From assembly GCA_027943335.1 (NCBI GenBank), contig BSBK01007740.1:323140-387139 (forward strand): DNA of 64,000 nt. Reading direction: 5' to 3'. The position numbers and the translations under genes were made by a program. The DNA comes from Chamaecyparis obtusa. Lineage: Eukaryota > Streptophyta > Pinopsida > Cupressales > Cupressaceae. This document shows, piece after piece, positions 1 to 11,576 of the stretch (position 1 is its first letter; every line of letters begins with the position of its first letter). The notes beneath the pieces were generated by a model that ran no database searches, was not told the DNA's origin, and worked only from the letters and a program-made list of their open reading frames with translations.

Positions 1-105
1 TTATTCTAATTAGAAGCTGACAATTTTGTGTAATTTTGATGTAATGTGTGGAAAATTTTATTTTGTAATTTGGATGCCGACTCATTTGTAATTACTTGAG
101 TGTGG

Positions 106-111
106 TATAAA
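106..111 (+). promoter_or_regulatory. TATA box of the window-edge LTR
   Basis: TATAAA lies about 650 bp before the LTR end, a position comparable to the TATA boxes of LTRs A and B. Its promoter role is inferred from position. Confidence 0.45.
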
Positions 112-698
112 GGAAGGAGTGTTTTTCCTTGTTTTAATATGGATATCAATGTAATAATGAAGTGAATGAAGTTGTGAAAGCAAATTTGTGAAAGAAGACA
201 TGCGTGGTATAGAGATCTGGAATTGAGATCTAGTGTAGCAGTGAGTGTGGTTTGGCACAGTCAAAGAAGAGGTAACATATTGTTGAGATTAGTAATGATT
301 TGAGATTATTCTATTGAATAATCTAGAGATTAGTTGGATAGTGTGTTCAGTGATCTTTCCATTAAAGTTGTTTGGGCAGTGGGTCCTTCTATCTTCCATA
401 ACTCCTAACAGAGTTAGAATATTTTAGCAGGGATTCAAAATCTCCTAACATGGATTCATATGTACTGAATGCATTTCATAAGACTCCTAATAGAGTCCAT
501 CCTTTCATAGGGAATAGTCATATTAGTGCATCTTTTGTGGGCATCATTCCCACTGGGGTTTACTCTTTGATCAAGAGGTTCCCTAGTCAACATAGCTTGT
601 GTCATTGTGTTATTGTGTATTAATATATTTATATGGTTGTTGGTTATATTGCTTACATGGTTAAAATCTATTGAAGTTGATAAAATTTATAATTATTA

Positions 699-737
699 GA
701 TAACTGATTCACCCCCCCCCCCCCCCTCTCAATTATC
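699..737 (+). other. U5 hairpin with C-rich loop
   Basis: GATAACTGA and TCAATTATC can pair around a loop with a run of about 15 C. One stem position is mismatched compared with the perfect stems in elements A, C and E. Confidence 0.5.
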
Positions 738-776
738 TTGGTGGACTTTACTTTCTAACGAGGTGAGCATCTATCA

Positions 777-2600
777 CTTACATAACTTCTAAGTTGAATA
801 CGTTAATGGAGAGGATGTCCCCCTTGTGACCACCAACATTTTATAGAACAAAAAGAGAAAAAATATGTTTGATACAATTGTATGATTTGGTTCCACATTG
901 ATAATCTCTCTATACTATTTTAGATAGCCTAAGAAGACCACTACTACTATTTTGATTAGGGATTTTTTGATAGGGGACTTTGGCTTCTATTGGCCACATC
1001 TACTGATGTAGGAGCATCAAAGGTCTTGAGAGGCCAATAAGGCTAGAATGGTTGAAATATTGTAATAAGGCCATTTGCATTATTTTCATAGTTAGATAAT
1101 GTTTTTATATGCATTGGATTGCAATTGTAAGGCCTAATGAGCTATCATGTAGTCATTTGGCCCAAGATACCCTGATTAGTCAATAGTGGGTCAAAATTGG
1201 TTAAAGTGGTCAAATAGGTGAGGATAGTGTAGAAATTATTTTTTTGGTTCATTTAAGCCATAGTAGGCCTATTTGTGATGTAATAGGGCTCCTTGGATGG
1301 TTGGGAATTTAAGGTGTTAAAAAGTTGCAATAATATTGCAAAAGTTGCTTGACAACTTTTTCAACATTTATAAAATAAGTTGTCATTTGATGAAATGATG
1401 TCCAACTAATTGAATTGACAATTTAAATCAAATTTTAGGTACTTAAATACCCCTCTTTGGGTCAAGGGTGTACATCTAGTGGATTTTTGAATGAAAATTA
1501 CCAATAGAACATTGCATTATATTGCCACTTTATTGGGTTTTCTCTGATCAACAGTGTGGTATTCATTTATATGGATTTTTTTCATTGAAATATTTTTGGA
1601 AATAAAATATAAGTATTTGGCTTCCTTTCTATTGAATTTAGAGGTCTAGTTGTGAAGAAAAGAAGGAGATCAAATAAAATTTGATTGAGTGACTTACATA
1701 ACTTCTAAGTCGAATATGTTAATGGGGAGGAGGTCCCCCTTGTCACCACCAACATTTTATGGAACAAAAAGAGAAAAAACATGTTTGATATGATTTTATG
1801 ATTTGGTTCCACATTGAAAATCTCTCTATACTATTTGAGACAACCTAAGGAGACTACTACTACTATTTTGATTAGGGAATTTTTAATAGGGGACTTTCGC
1901 TTCTATTGGCCACATCTACTGATGCAAGAGCATAAAAGGTCTTGAGAGGCCAATAAGGAAAGAATGGTTGAAATATTTTAATAATTCCATTTTTATTATT
2001 TTCATAGTTAGATAATGTTTTTGCATGTATTAGATTGCAATGGTAAGGCCTAATGAGCCATTATGTAGTCATTTGGCCCAAGAAGCCCTGATTGGTCAAT
2101 AGAGGGTCAAAATTGGTCAAACTGGTCAAATAGGTGAGGATAGTGTATAAATGATTTTTTTTGTTCATTTAAGACATGTTAGGCCTCTTTTTTATTTAAT
2201 AGGGGTCCTTGGATGGTCAAGAAGTTAAGGTGTCAAAAAGTTACAATAATGTTACAAAGGTTGCTTGACAAATTTTGCAACATTTGTAAAATAAGTTGTC
2301 ATTTGACAAAAAAATGTCCAAATAATTATTGACAATTTAAATAAAATTTTAGGTACTTAAATACCCCTCTTTGGGTCAAGGTTGGATATCTAATGAAGTT
2401 TTGAATGAAAGTTACCAATAGAACATTCCATTTTATTGTCATTTTACTATGTTTTCTCTGATCAATAGTGTGATATTCATTTGTATGGATTTGTTTATCT
2501 TTGAAACATTTTTGGAAATAAAATATAAGGATTTGGATTCCTTTCTATTTAGTTTTGAGGTCTTTCCATGAAGAATAGAAGGAGAGCCAATAAAATCTTT
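777..2600. repeat. 916-bp tandem duplication of a dispersed repeat
   Basis: The sequence from 777 (CTTACATAACTTCTAAGT) is repeated from 1693 with many substitutions and small indels, giving a period of 916 bp. Both units contain a block beginning TGATG(C/T)A(G/A)GAGCAT at about 1013 and 1920. A third copy of that block, with sequence after it, is at about 54530. The opening resembles the start of LTRs such as that of element D (TGATGCAGGAGCATCC on its coding strand), so these may be remains of a chromovirus-like LTR. No coding sequence is convincing in either unit. Confidence 0.7.
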
Positions 2601-3069
2601 TTGAACAATCCCAAAACCCTCCAAAATTAACGGTTTGTTGGAAGTTTGATTAATAACTTTACTATTCACAATTAAAAAATTCTCATTTTATGGATTCTAG
2701 TAGTAATTTTAAGAAATTTAAAAATTCAAATGGCTTAAGTTTAAAATATTGAGTATTTGGTGAGATCCACCAAGCCCTAGCGTGACTATATGATTTTTAT
2801 TCACTGTGACAACAACTTTCTATTTTTATTACAACAACTGATCTTGTGGAATGTTCTAATGGTTGGATTTAATTGATCAAGACTTAAAGGGACCCAAACA
2901 TCCACATATATGCCTTTGATCATAATTTCATGTTGTTTCTAAAGACTGATTTTATTATTATAGTCATAATTATCCACTTCCATAATAGTGATAAATTGTG
3001 ATTGTTTGGCTCTAAATTTGGGACATTTTCTGCCCACATTCCTTGAAGGGGTTTAATATGGTTTATATA
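2601..3069. repeat. Continuation of the dispersed repeat, split from its flank by element A
   Basis: This stretch aligns, with divergence, to about 55200-55640: both contain a 'caagccctag' phrase, then 'ttcactg', then the 'gttgtttctaa' region. No gene is visible. Element A is inserted just downstream, so the flank originally continued into 26829. Confidence 0.5.
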
Positions 3070-3128
3070 AGTTTTGTTGGAAATTTGGCTGAGTTATATA
3101 TCTAGATGTTTTCATTATGGAAACATAG

Positions 3129-3509
3129 GATCTACATGAAGACCACATATGATAGAGAGCAAGTATGATAGAGAGCAGAGCAAAATTGTCTAAGTGTAAG
3201 CAATATTTTCCTAGTGTACCCAAAGATAGTTTTGATTGGCAACATCGATTGAAGGGATCTACATGAAGACCACATATGACAGAGAGCAAGTATGATAGAG
3301 CGCAAAGCAAAATTGTCTAAAAGTAAGCAATATTTTCCTAGTGTACCCAAAGATAGTTTTGATTGGCAACATCGATTGAAGGGATCTACATGAAGACCAC
3401 ATATGATAGAGAGCAAGTATGATAGAGCGCAAAGAAAAATTGTCTAAGTGTAAGCAATATTTTCCTAGTGTACCCAAAGATAGTTTTGATTGGAAACGTC
3501 GATTGAAGT
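3129..3509 (+). repeat. Three tandem copies of a 127-bp unit in U3
   Basis: Units start at 3129, 3256 and 3383, each beginning GATCTACATGAAGACCACAT. The matching 3' LTR has one copy (from about 15930). They lie about 300-700 bp upstream of the TATA box. Confidence 0.9.
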
Positions 3510-3819
3510 AAGTTCAGTGCTTGCACACTTGAACATATATACTATGATGCATATTGAAGAATCACCTAAGAGCACAAGTCTGTACGGCATGTACGGAAGA
3601 AGTTATTGCAGTATTACCAGAGATAGAGTTGAAGCTAACAGGATAAAGAAAGAAGACAAAACAAGTAAAGAGTTAAGGGATTATTTTGTTTATCAAAATA
3701 ATGTCTTAATATTATTAGCAATGATATCCTATATGTTAACCCTTGGGTAAAAATTTATTTTGTAAAGTGCTTTATGTTTTTTAAAGCCGGCTGTAAGAGT
3801 TATTAGTCCTAATAACTTG

Positions 3820-3826
3820 TATAAAT
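3820..3826 (+). promoter_or_regulatory. TATA box of the 5' LTR of element A
   Basis: TATAAAT is conserved at the equivalent place in the 3' LTR (16364-16370). It is the most likely core promoter for element A transcription. Confidence 0.5.
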
Positions 3827-4329
3827 GTAAGGCATATGGAATGTGAAGAAGTGTAATGAAATAGATGATATAGTGAACATATATGCGAAAGGTATTGATG
3901 CAAAGTTGTGAGAGACAAGGAAGCAAGTATGAGGTTATGTACCCTTCCCTATTTTGTAATTAGTAATTATTGTAAATTACCTATTTGGGCAGTGGGCTCA
4001 TCTTGTAATCATTACATTTTGTACTACCAACTCTTAACAGGGTTGAGGCTTCTAACAAGGCCTATAGTCCCTTAATCAGGACTAAGACACTATATATATG
4101 TAATAGGCTCCTAATAGGGTCAACATCCTTAATAGGATACTTTTGATTGGTGGATCTTTGTGGGTACCATCTCCACTGAGGTTTTCCCTTGGCCAGGGTT
4201 TCCTCAAGAACAAATAATGTGTTATGAGTATTTTTTATTTATTTCTATGAATGTTATTTAGTTTACTCTATTATGCATGTATCAAGTTAATCTGTTATAT
4301 CCATAATTGGGCAAAAGAGAAAGTTTTTA

Positions 4330-4362
4330 GAATACTGATTCACTACCCCCCTCTCAGTATTC
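4330..4362 (+). other. U5 hairpin of element A
   Basis: A perfect 9-bp stem, GAATACTGA with TCAGTATTC, encloses a C-rich loop 13 bases before the LTR end. The same structure with different stem sequences is present in elements B, C and E. Confidence 0.7.
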
Positions 4363-4377
4363 CCTATTTCTAACAAT

Positions 4378-4389
4378 TGGTATCAGAGC
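4378..4389 (+). other. Primer-binding site of element A
   Basis: TGGTATCAGAGC, complementary to the 3' end of initiator tRNA-Met, starts two bases after the LTR. This fixes the plus-strand orientation and the LTR boundary. Confidence 0.9.
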
Positions 4390-4446
4390 TTAGTTACTCA
4401 GAAAAGAATTATTTAGATAAAGCCTAGTAGCTTGAGTAAGATCTCT

Positions 4447-5717
4447 ATGGATATGGATCAACTATAGAAGAATCTTGAAGAAGCTCTTGACTAGATTGAT
4501 ATACTTACTGAAGAAAGAGATATTCTGAAAGGAAAATATGATGATGCAAAGAACCTCATTGAGAAGCTGGAAGAACTGAAAATAGAAAAGGAATCTACAA
4601 TTCACATTGAAGATTGTGATGATAATCTGGAAAATGAAAATGAGATCCTTAAACATGAATTAAAGATAGTGAATCTAAAGTTGAGTTTGAAAGATGGAAA
4701 TCTGAGAATGAAGCAAATCTAAAATCTGAGAATGAAAATCTAAAATCTGAGAATGAAGATCTGAAATCTAAACTTTGTAAAGTGACATCTGAACTTGAGA
4801 AAACCAAATTGAAGTATGTTGAACTTGAAAAGTACAATACAATTGTGAAAGGTGAATTGACTCAGTCTAAGCAACAACTTGAGAAACTATATTATAATAG
4901 TGAGAAGATTGATGAACAAATGTCTTATCAAAAGCCATTCTATGATAAAACTGGTCTTGGATTTAACTCATTCAAGGTAAGTGAAGAAAGTAAGGAAACA
5001 GATCTAAAAGTTTCTGAAAACATAGAAGAAAAAAAATCTGATGAAGCTAACAAATCTGAGGATATGCCTAAAGAAGAAGAACCACCTAAACAAGAAGAAT
5101 CACCTAAAGGTACATAGAAAGAATTTAAAGGTAGATGTTTTTCATGTAACACTTTTGCTCATATGAAGAAAGATTATATAGGTAAGAAATTTAAACATGT
5201 TAATGGTTATTGTTATAATTGTCATGGTTTTGGACATAGAGCTATTGAATGTAAGAAACCTAAGTTTAATAATAATAATAATAGTAGTAGAATGTTTAGA
5301 GATACTAACCATGTAGATAAGAAACCTACTGAAGATATGAATAGAACAAATGGAGTAGTATGTTATAGATGCAACAAGGTTGGACACATTGCTAAGAATT
5401 GCAGATCACAAATCAACCAGACTGGACAGAGATATGGAAACAATGGAGTAGTTTTTCAGATATGCAACAAGTTTGGTCATACAGCAAGGTTTTGCAGAAT
5501 GAACAATATGAGAAACCCTAAATCTAGAAGTCATGCAAGGAGAAATGAGAATGGAAGCAATAGTAAAGGAGGTTGTTGTAGTAATTCAGAAGAAGTGAAG
5601 TTTATTAAAGCCACAGATCAAGGAGACACATTCAGAACTGAAGGTAATCAGAAAGGTGAAGTATCTAATGGTAAGAATGAATCTCTTCCTAACCCATCTC
5701 AAGTACTTAATTCATGA
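4447..5717 (+). pseudogene. Gag-like coiled-coil/zinc-knuckle protein of element A, broken
   Basis: The frame opens with ATG at 4447 and encodes a long acidic heptad-type coiled coil. It then has a KTGLGF-type motif typical of the C-terminal half of Copia (Sirevirus-like) gag, and four zinc knuckles. Knuckle 1 (about 5136-5177) has lost its last Cys (Tyr). Knuckles 2 (CYNCHGFGHRAIEC) and 3 (CYRCNKVGHIAKNC) are complete. Knuckle 4 has lost its first Cys (Phe). In-frame TAG codons near 4465 and 4492, a frameshift between about 4670 and 4780, and a TAG at 5115 break it. I see no capsid (UBN2-type) region ahead of the coil, unlike the gag of element C. The expected role is RNA binding and packaging. 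Confidence 0.75.
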
Positions 5718-6157
5718 AGAATGCAGTAGAATAGGAACTTAGGATAGTGTAGAAGTTAGTATAGGATGAATTGAGTCTTGCGTCATTAATGTAAGGTATA
5801 ATATGATGTAATGATGTTATGGTTAAGAGCACATGAGCTAATATGAATTTATACGAGATCGCAAGAAGTTTTAAGTTTTGTAGGTAAGCAGGAACAACTT
5901 TTTGGAAAGAAGCGACAAAAGAATTAAATACGATGTCAAAATCTTGTGAGATTGAAAGGTTAAAAGCTTATGATCGGTATTGTTTGATCATTAAATTGAA
6001 TGCAAGTATTAAGGAGATCAAAGTAGTAGTGATTGAAAGCATTTTACAAAGATTTGGTGAAGGAATTTCATGCTAGATCTACACAAAGCCCTAAATCGTA
6101 GAATTAAGGTATTTCACTAAGCAAATCTATTAGTCAGTTAGAGAATTTGCAGAAGAT
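5718..6157 (+). other. Spacer between the gag-like ORF and ORF2 of element A
   Basis: About 440 bases without a credible reading frame. Element B has a spacer of the same length (21638-22079), so this is a structural feature of the family and may serve ORF2 expression. Confidence 0.5.
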
Positions 6158-7235
6158 ATGGATGTTTCATTAGTTCATAGTATAAGAGATAGAATCAAAC
6201 CTAAGATTAAAAGGGAACCTTTGGAAGAAGACCCTAAATTAGCATTATCATTCGTGCCAGATGGATTTTTACATTTAGAGAATGTTAGAAGCTATTTGGG
6301 ATGTAAACTTGAAACCCTCAGTGATAGTGATTTTACTAAGGAGTATGAGAAACTATATAACCAAGATATGTCTTTGAAAGTAGGGTTTGAACATTTGAAG
6401 GATAACGAAATCATAAAGTATTCACTATAATATGAATTTGATGATGAAGAATGCACTAAGATAATTCTGAGCATAATGGATAATAGAAAGTTTTGGTTAG
6501 ATGATAGAGTGATTGACATCACAGCTGACCTAATTCATGAAGTAACTAGTTTATCTAAATCTAGAGTCATACCATTTAATGAAAATAATGTGAAGAAAAC
6601 TATATTGGACAACACTAAATCATCTTACAATGGCAGATGTATAGTGATTAGCAAGATACAACATGATGATGTTAGGTATTTATGCAAGATCCAGCAGCTA
6701 AATTTTGTGCTAATTCAAGACAAGATGACATGGTAGCTGGAATGATTCATGCAGCCTATTTGATGTGTGTTGATAAAATTCAAGTGGATATGTGTGAGAT
6801 TTTGAGAATTCAATTATTTGAGAATTTTGATAAGATTAAGAAGACTAAGAATTCATAGTTTAGGTTCTCAATATTAATTACATATATGTTTTTCCATTTG
6901 ATAAGAAGATTTCCATTTACAATTGGAGATGACTGGAATGACAATAGAACAACCATGGATAGAATTAAGAAGGTATATCTAAGATACCCAATAGACAAAG
7001 TTGATGAGAGTGCAACTTTGGTGATTAAGACATTTCAGAACCTGATGAAGAATAGATCAAGAATCCCTCAGTCAATAGTTGAAAAGTATAAAAATGAGAT
7101 ATGCTTTATGGTTGACAGTGACTTTACATTCATTGAAGCAATTGAACCTAGAGTAGAGTTCATAGACCCTCTTGGCTATGAAATTTCTAAAGTTGAAGAA
7201 GAAGAATATGTGAATAGATTGCTTAAGAGAAAGTT
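6158..7235 (+). pseudogene. ORF2 of element A, N-terminal part, interrupted by element D
   Basis: The start at 6158 gives an N-terminus beginning MDVSLVHS. The frame has nonsense codons at 6428 and 6734 and a frameshift before 6886. Visible landmarks are a motif 'VIDITADLIHEVTSL' (about 6508-6555) and, near 7070-7115, RIPQ..VE.YK..ICFMVD. Both are matched in ORF2 of element B (IEITKKMIHQVTGL and RIPQKLVEDYKDDICFMVD), which shows homology. No retroviral enzyme motif is present. The I-x-I-T-x4-I-x2-x-T-G-L pattern resembles the 'putative plant transposon protein' family (Pfam Transposase_32), an assignment that needs a profile search. The protein's function is unknown. The frame resumes after element D at 13588. 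Confidence 0.65.
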
Positions 7236-8090
7236 TGATGAAGGGTGCTCCCCTTAATACCACAAACACTCAATAGAAATAGAGAAACAACAACAATAAT
7301 ATTCAAGAACAAAAAATTGGCTTCTTATTATCTCCACAAATGTGGAATTACAAACTTTCAGAATTACAATATGCAAAGCCACATGGGCATTCCCTTATAA
7401 TATTCTCTAGGACAAAGCCTCGAGTCAATACCCAGATCTACTACCCAGAACTGCCCTAGACAACACTACGGGCCTTCTTTATATAGGCAATTTCCACCGC
7501 CCAAGAAGGTTCTAGAAATTTAGCCCTTAGGGCCGACCAAACTTAGAATTATTTTATTTTATAATTTATTACATCAAAGTCGGCTCAAAATTAGTTTTGA
7601 AACCCAAACAGAAATTTTGAAGAAAAATTATTTTCTACCATTTCAGGTGACCCAACTTCCGAAGACCATAAGTCATCACCCGTTGACCCGATTGGCTATT
7701 ATAACCCCATTCTGGAAATGCCACAAAGCGCTCTACAGGCTTCATTGGTGCAAAGCGCCCATCACCCAATTCTTTGACCTCATCCGGGGCCTCTAAAGCT
7801 TTCAAAACTGAGTTTGAAGTTTCTGTACCCTGTTGCCAATACTGAAAATCTTCAATATCTTCAAAACTAGACCTGATCTAGCCATGAAACTTTGCTGGCA
7901 GGCTGATATGACTGAGATGAACCTCCACATGTAAAATTAGAACATTTCGAGATCGTAAGACCAACTTACTAAAAATAGCAAGTTTCCATAAATAGCAACT
8001 CTGCACAAGATAGCCCCTTATTGAATACAAAAACAAAAAATTTTTTGGGCGATGCAAGATTGCTCTTACACCCAGGATGCTCCTGCATCA
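7236..8090 (-). repeat. 3' LTR of element D
   Basis: 855 bp, matching 12734-13587 over its full length with scattered substitutions. No clean purine tract is visible immediately beside it in the internal region, which may reflect decay. Confidence 0.9.
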
Positions 8091-8197
8091 AACACCTGGG
8101 GTAATTTGAGAAGTGACCCTATCACGACTCAGGTGTGCAGAGGAAAACCAAGATGGTTAACCTCCTCCTTTGTTAGCCATGATGAATCTTCAATAGG

Positions 8198-9703
8198 TCA
8201 TCCTTTCCATTTGACCAAATACTCTTCATATGTCCTGTTCCTTGTGCTTCTGCCAACACGACTGTCTAGTATGTCTTCAATCTCTTTGATATCTGAACTG
8301 GTTGCTAGAATACTCCACTGTGCTGCTACAACCTCATCTTCAACACCTCCTTCATGATACTCTGTCAAATCTGAAATGTTAAACACTGGTGAAATATTCA
8401 TCTCAGTAGGCAATTCTACCTCATCTGCATTTCCTGAATCATGCTTCTTTAGTATCTTACATGGCCCAAACTTCTTCATTTTCAACTTGTTATATGTACC
8501 AACCGGAAATCGCTCCTTCCACAAATGAACCATGACTTCATCTCCAACCTGAAATTCCTTATGCCTCCTTTTCTCATCTGCCTTAGTCTTATACTACACA
8601 TTCATCTTGGTAATATGCTTCCTCACCTCCTCATGGATGTTCTTCAAATGTTCTGCAAAATCCTCAGCTTTAGCACTACTTATTTCTCCTTTATCTATCT
8701 TTCTCAATTCAGATGCATTTCTTGGACTACTTCCATAGACAATCTGGAATGGTGATTTACCAGTGCTCCTATTGACAGAATTATTGTATGCAAATTCTGC
8801 CTATGGTAAAATCAAATCCCATCCTGTTGGCTTATCTCCAACCAAACATCTCAGCAGATTTCCCAAACTTCTATTCACCACCTCTATCTATCCATCAATC
8901 TATGGATGATGTGATGAACTAAACTTCAAATCTGTCTTCAACTTCTTCCACAATGTCTGCCAGAAATATCCAACAAACTTAGTATCTCGATCTGAAACTA
9001 TGGTCTTTGGAAAACCATGTAGTCTCACCACTTCTCTGAAAAATAATTCTGCTACATGAACAGCATCATTAGTCTTCTTGCAGGGAATGAAATGTGCCAT
9101 CTTCGAAAATCTGTTAAATACTACAAAAATTGAATCATGTCCCTGCTGTGTCCTTGGTAAACCAAGAACAAAGTCCATACTGATATCCTCCCAAGGCTTC
9201 TCTAGTATAGGCAATGGCTGATACAACCCTGTATTCTGCTTCACTCCTTTCGCCATCTGACATACTCTACAACTCTGTACAAACTTCTTCACATCTTGCT
9301 GCAATTGTGGCCAATAATAATTTTCACTAACCAAACCAAGGGTTTTATCACGACCAAAATGTCCCACCAATCCTCCACTATGCTTCTCCTTGATGAGATT
9401 CACCCTCATAGAACTTCGTGGAATGCACAACTGACTCCCTCTGAATAGCATATCATCTTGGATGATAAAATCCAGCCATTTCGTCATGTCTAGAGTAACA
9501 GGTTCTGTACAAGCTTTCCAAGCTTCACCAAAATCAAGATCCTCTGGATACAAATTCTTGAGTTCCTTGAACCCAACCACTTCAATCTGCATCTCTGTCA
9601 GCAATAGTTGCCTTCTGCTAAGAGCATCCGCAACCCTATTAGACTTTCCACTCCTGTGTTTCAAAACAAATGTATAACTTTGCAAAAACTCAACCCATTT
9701 CAA
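8198..9703 (-). pseudogene. Integrase and chromodomain region of element D
   Basis: Reading on the minus strand, 9703-8900 encodes the end of the RNase H linker (RVADALSRR). It continues with an HHCC zinc-binding module (H-G-G-L-V-G-H, then CRVCQMAKG) and the integrase core with two acidic residues visible (in SMDFVLGLP and SDRDTKF). The frame is lost after the histidines following LKFSS, where the catalytic Glu would lie. A second open stretch, 8533-8198, covers the C-terminal integrase fold and the chromodomain start, with IEDILDSR and [10 protein letters not shown]. The chromodomain guides integration in chromoviruses. The usual C-terminal end after LVKWKG is disrupted. Confidence 0.88.
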
Positions 9704-11127
9704 ATGCCTCTATTCAACTTTCCTTAACTATTCAAATATTGCAACGCTTGATGATCAGTATACAAAACAAACTCCTTAGGGAGAAGATAATGTCTCCACT
9801 TCTTTAATGCCTAAACTATAGCATAAAATTCTTGATCATAGACAAAATATTTTCTCTTGGCATCATTTAACTTCTCACTGAAATAAGCAATAGGTTTACC
9901 TTCTTGGCTCATAACAGCTCCTATTGCAGTACCACTAGCATCACAATCTACTTAAAACACCTTATTAAAATCTGGAAATGCTAAAACAGGTTGTTCTATA
10001 ACTTTTTTGTTTCAACAATTGAAAACTCTTTTCTGCCCCATTAGTCCACTTAAACTCTTTTCTATCCCATCTCATTGTTTCAGTCAAGGGTCCACAAATA
10101 CTGCTAAAATTTCTGATAAACTTTCTATAAAAGCTAGCCAAACCATGAAAAGATCTTACCTCAGTAGCACTCCTTAGAGTGGGCCATTCAAAGATAGCAT
10201 GTACCTTCTCTGGGTCCATTTTTAGACCTTTTACTGAAACTACAAATCTCAAATACACTAACTCTTTCTTCACAAAATTGTACTTCTTCAAATTAATCAA
10301 CAATTTCTCATCTCTCAACTTCTCAAACACCATACGAATATGCATCATATGTTCCTCTAATGTCTTGCTAAAAATTAAAATATCATCTAGGTAAACAATG
10401 ACAAACTTACCCAGAAATTCTTTCAGAACCTCGTTCATGAGCCGCATGAAAGTGCTCGGTGCATTGGTTAGCCCAAAAGGCATGACTAACCACTCATATA
10501 GTCCTTCCTTTGTCTTGAAGGTAGTCTTCTATTCATCTCCTTCTCTGATCTAAATCTGGTGATATCCACTCTTCAGATCTATCTTTGAGAAATACATAGC
10601 TCCACTCAAACAATCCATAATATCATCCATTCGTGGCAATGGAAACCTATACTTGACTATGATCTTGTTTATTGTTCTGGAATCTGTACACATCCTCCAC
10701 TCTCCATTCTTCTTTGGTGCTAATACGATGGTACAACATAGGGACTCAAACTCTCTCGAATCAACCCCTTCTGCAATAACTTGTGTACTTATCTGTTCAA
10801 CTCTTCACTTTCTGCTGATGTCATTCTGTGTGCTACCTTGTTTGGAAAATTGGCTCCTGGAATCAAATCCATCTGATGACTAATCTTCCTTACCAGTGGT
10901 AATCCATCAGGTACATTATCAGATACAATATCCTGAAATTCATTCAACAAATCTGCAACCTCTATAGGTACATCCTCTACTTCTTTACCAACTTTTGGAA
11001 TTAAAGAAAAACACACATGCTCATGCCTCATACCATCTAGGAATTTTCTTCCATCAACAAATGTTATTCTTGCATTACCACATACCTTTTCTTCGGTCTC
11101 CTTCAATGGCTTTAGCTTATGTCGCAC
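9704..11127 (-). pseudogene. Reverse transcriptase and RNase H region of element D
   Basis: On the minus strand, 11127-10789 encodes the linker and fingers start (DLIPGANFPNK). After several stops, 10483-9965 encodes the palm with [17 protein letters not shown] and the catalytic YLDD box ([12 protein letters not shown]). The RNase H region (9960-9704) keeps recognisable phrases such as YTDHQALQYL but has several stops. The domain order and the YLDD motif identify Ty3/gypsy polymerase. No continuous frame remains. Confidence 0.9.
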
Positions 11128-11187
11128 TTCATCCTTTATCAGGGAATAGGTATTCGCATGACCATCATGTACAACACATTTGTCAAA

Positions 11188-11529
11188 CTACCACGGTCTA
11201 CCCAACAACATATGACATGCATCCATAGAGATGATATCACATAGTACCTCATCTTGGTGCCCGCCAATCTTGAACTTTACTAGGCACTGTTCACTGACCA
11301 TGACCTTGTGGTCATCCTGCACCCAGGCAATCCGATATGGATGTGGGTGTTTTTGTCTCTTGAGCTTCAACTTTGTCACCATCTCTTCTGACATCAAATT
11401 GTCAGTTCTTCCACTATCGATAATCACATCATAGCATTTACCCTCACACTTGCATCGAGTGTGAAATAGGCTCCTCCTTTGTTCAGGTTCATTCTCACCA
11501 CTCAGCAAGACTCTTCTGTTAATTAGCAT
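11188..11529 (-). pseudogene. Aspartic protease region of element D
   Basis: The minus-strand frame carries the catalytic D-S-G triad in VIIDSGRTDNLMS and the downstream hydrophobic segment MLLGRPW. The family normally has IDSGSTDN, so one Ser is Arg here. It would process the gag-pol polyprotein. It lies between the zinc knuckle and the polymerase, as expected. Confidence 0.85.
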
Positions 11530-11576
11530 TTCTCCTCTTTTAGCATCTTTAGAATTTGATGATCTAGCATCTTCAT

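Larger units (their letters stand above)
1..760 (+). mobile_element. 3' part of an LTR, truncated by the window edge
   Basis: This is the right-hand part of an LTR from an element lying to the left of the window. It has a TATA box (106-111). Near its end is the C-rich hairpin typical of the Copia-like LTRs elsewhere in the window, and it finishes in CTTTCTAACG, one base from the TAACA ends of the other LTRs. The text between has the same style (repeated phrases built on 'cctaac' and 'cccact') as the LTR of element A. No primer-binding site follows position 760, so this is a 3' LTR or a solo LTR on the plus strand. Its left end cannot be seen. Confidence 0.6.
3075..4375 (+). repeat. 5' LTR of element A (1301 bp)
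   Basis: Bounded by TGTTGG and TAACA and followed directly by the primer-binding site. It is about 256 bp longer than the 3' LTR because it has three copies of a 127-bp unit where the 3' LTR has one. Confidence 0.9.

Noticed and set aside
711..726. Poly-C tracts (also 42468-42490) as G-quadruplex or i-motif elements
   Set aside because: Single homopolymers of uncertain length; the first is simply the loop of the LTR hairpin.
8052..8357. Plus-strand 101-codon frame next to LTR D
   Set aside because: Overlaps the minus-strand chromodomain region and has no motif of its own.
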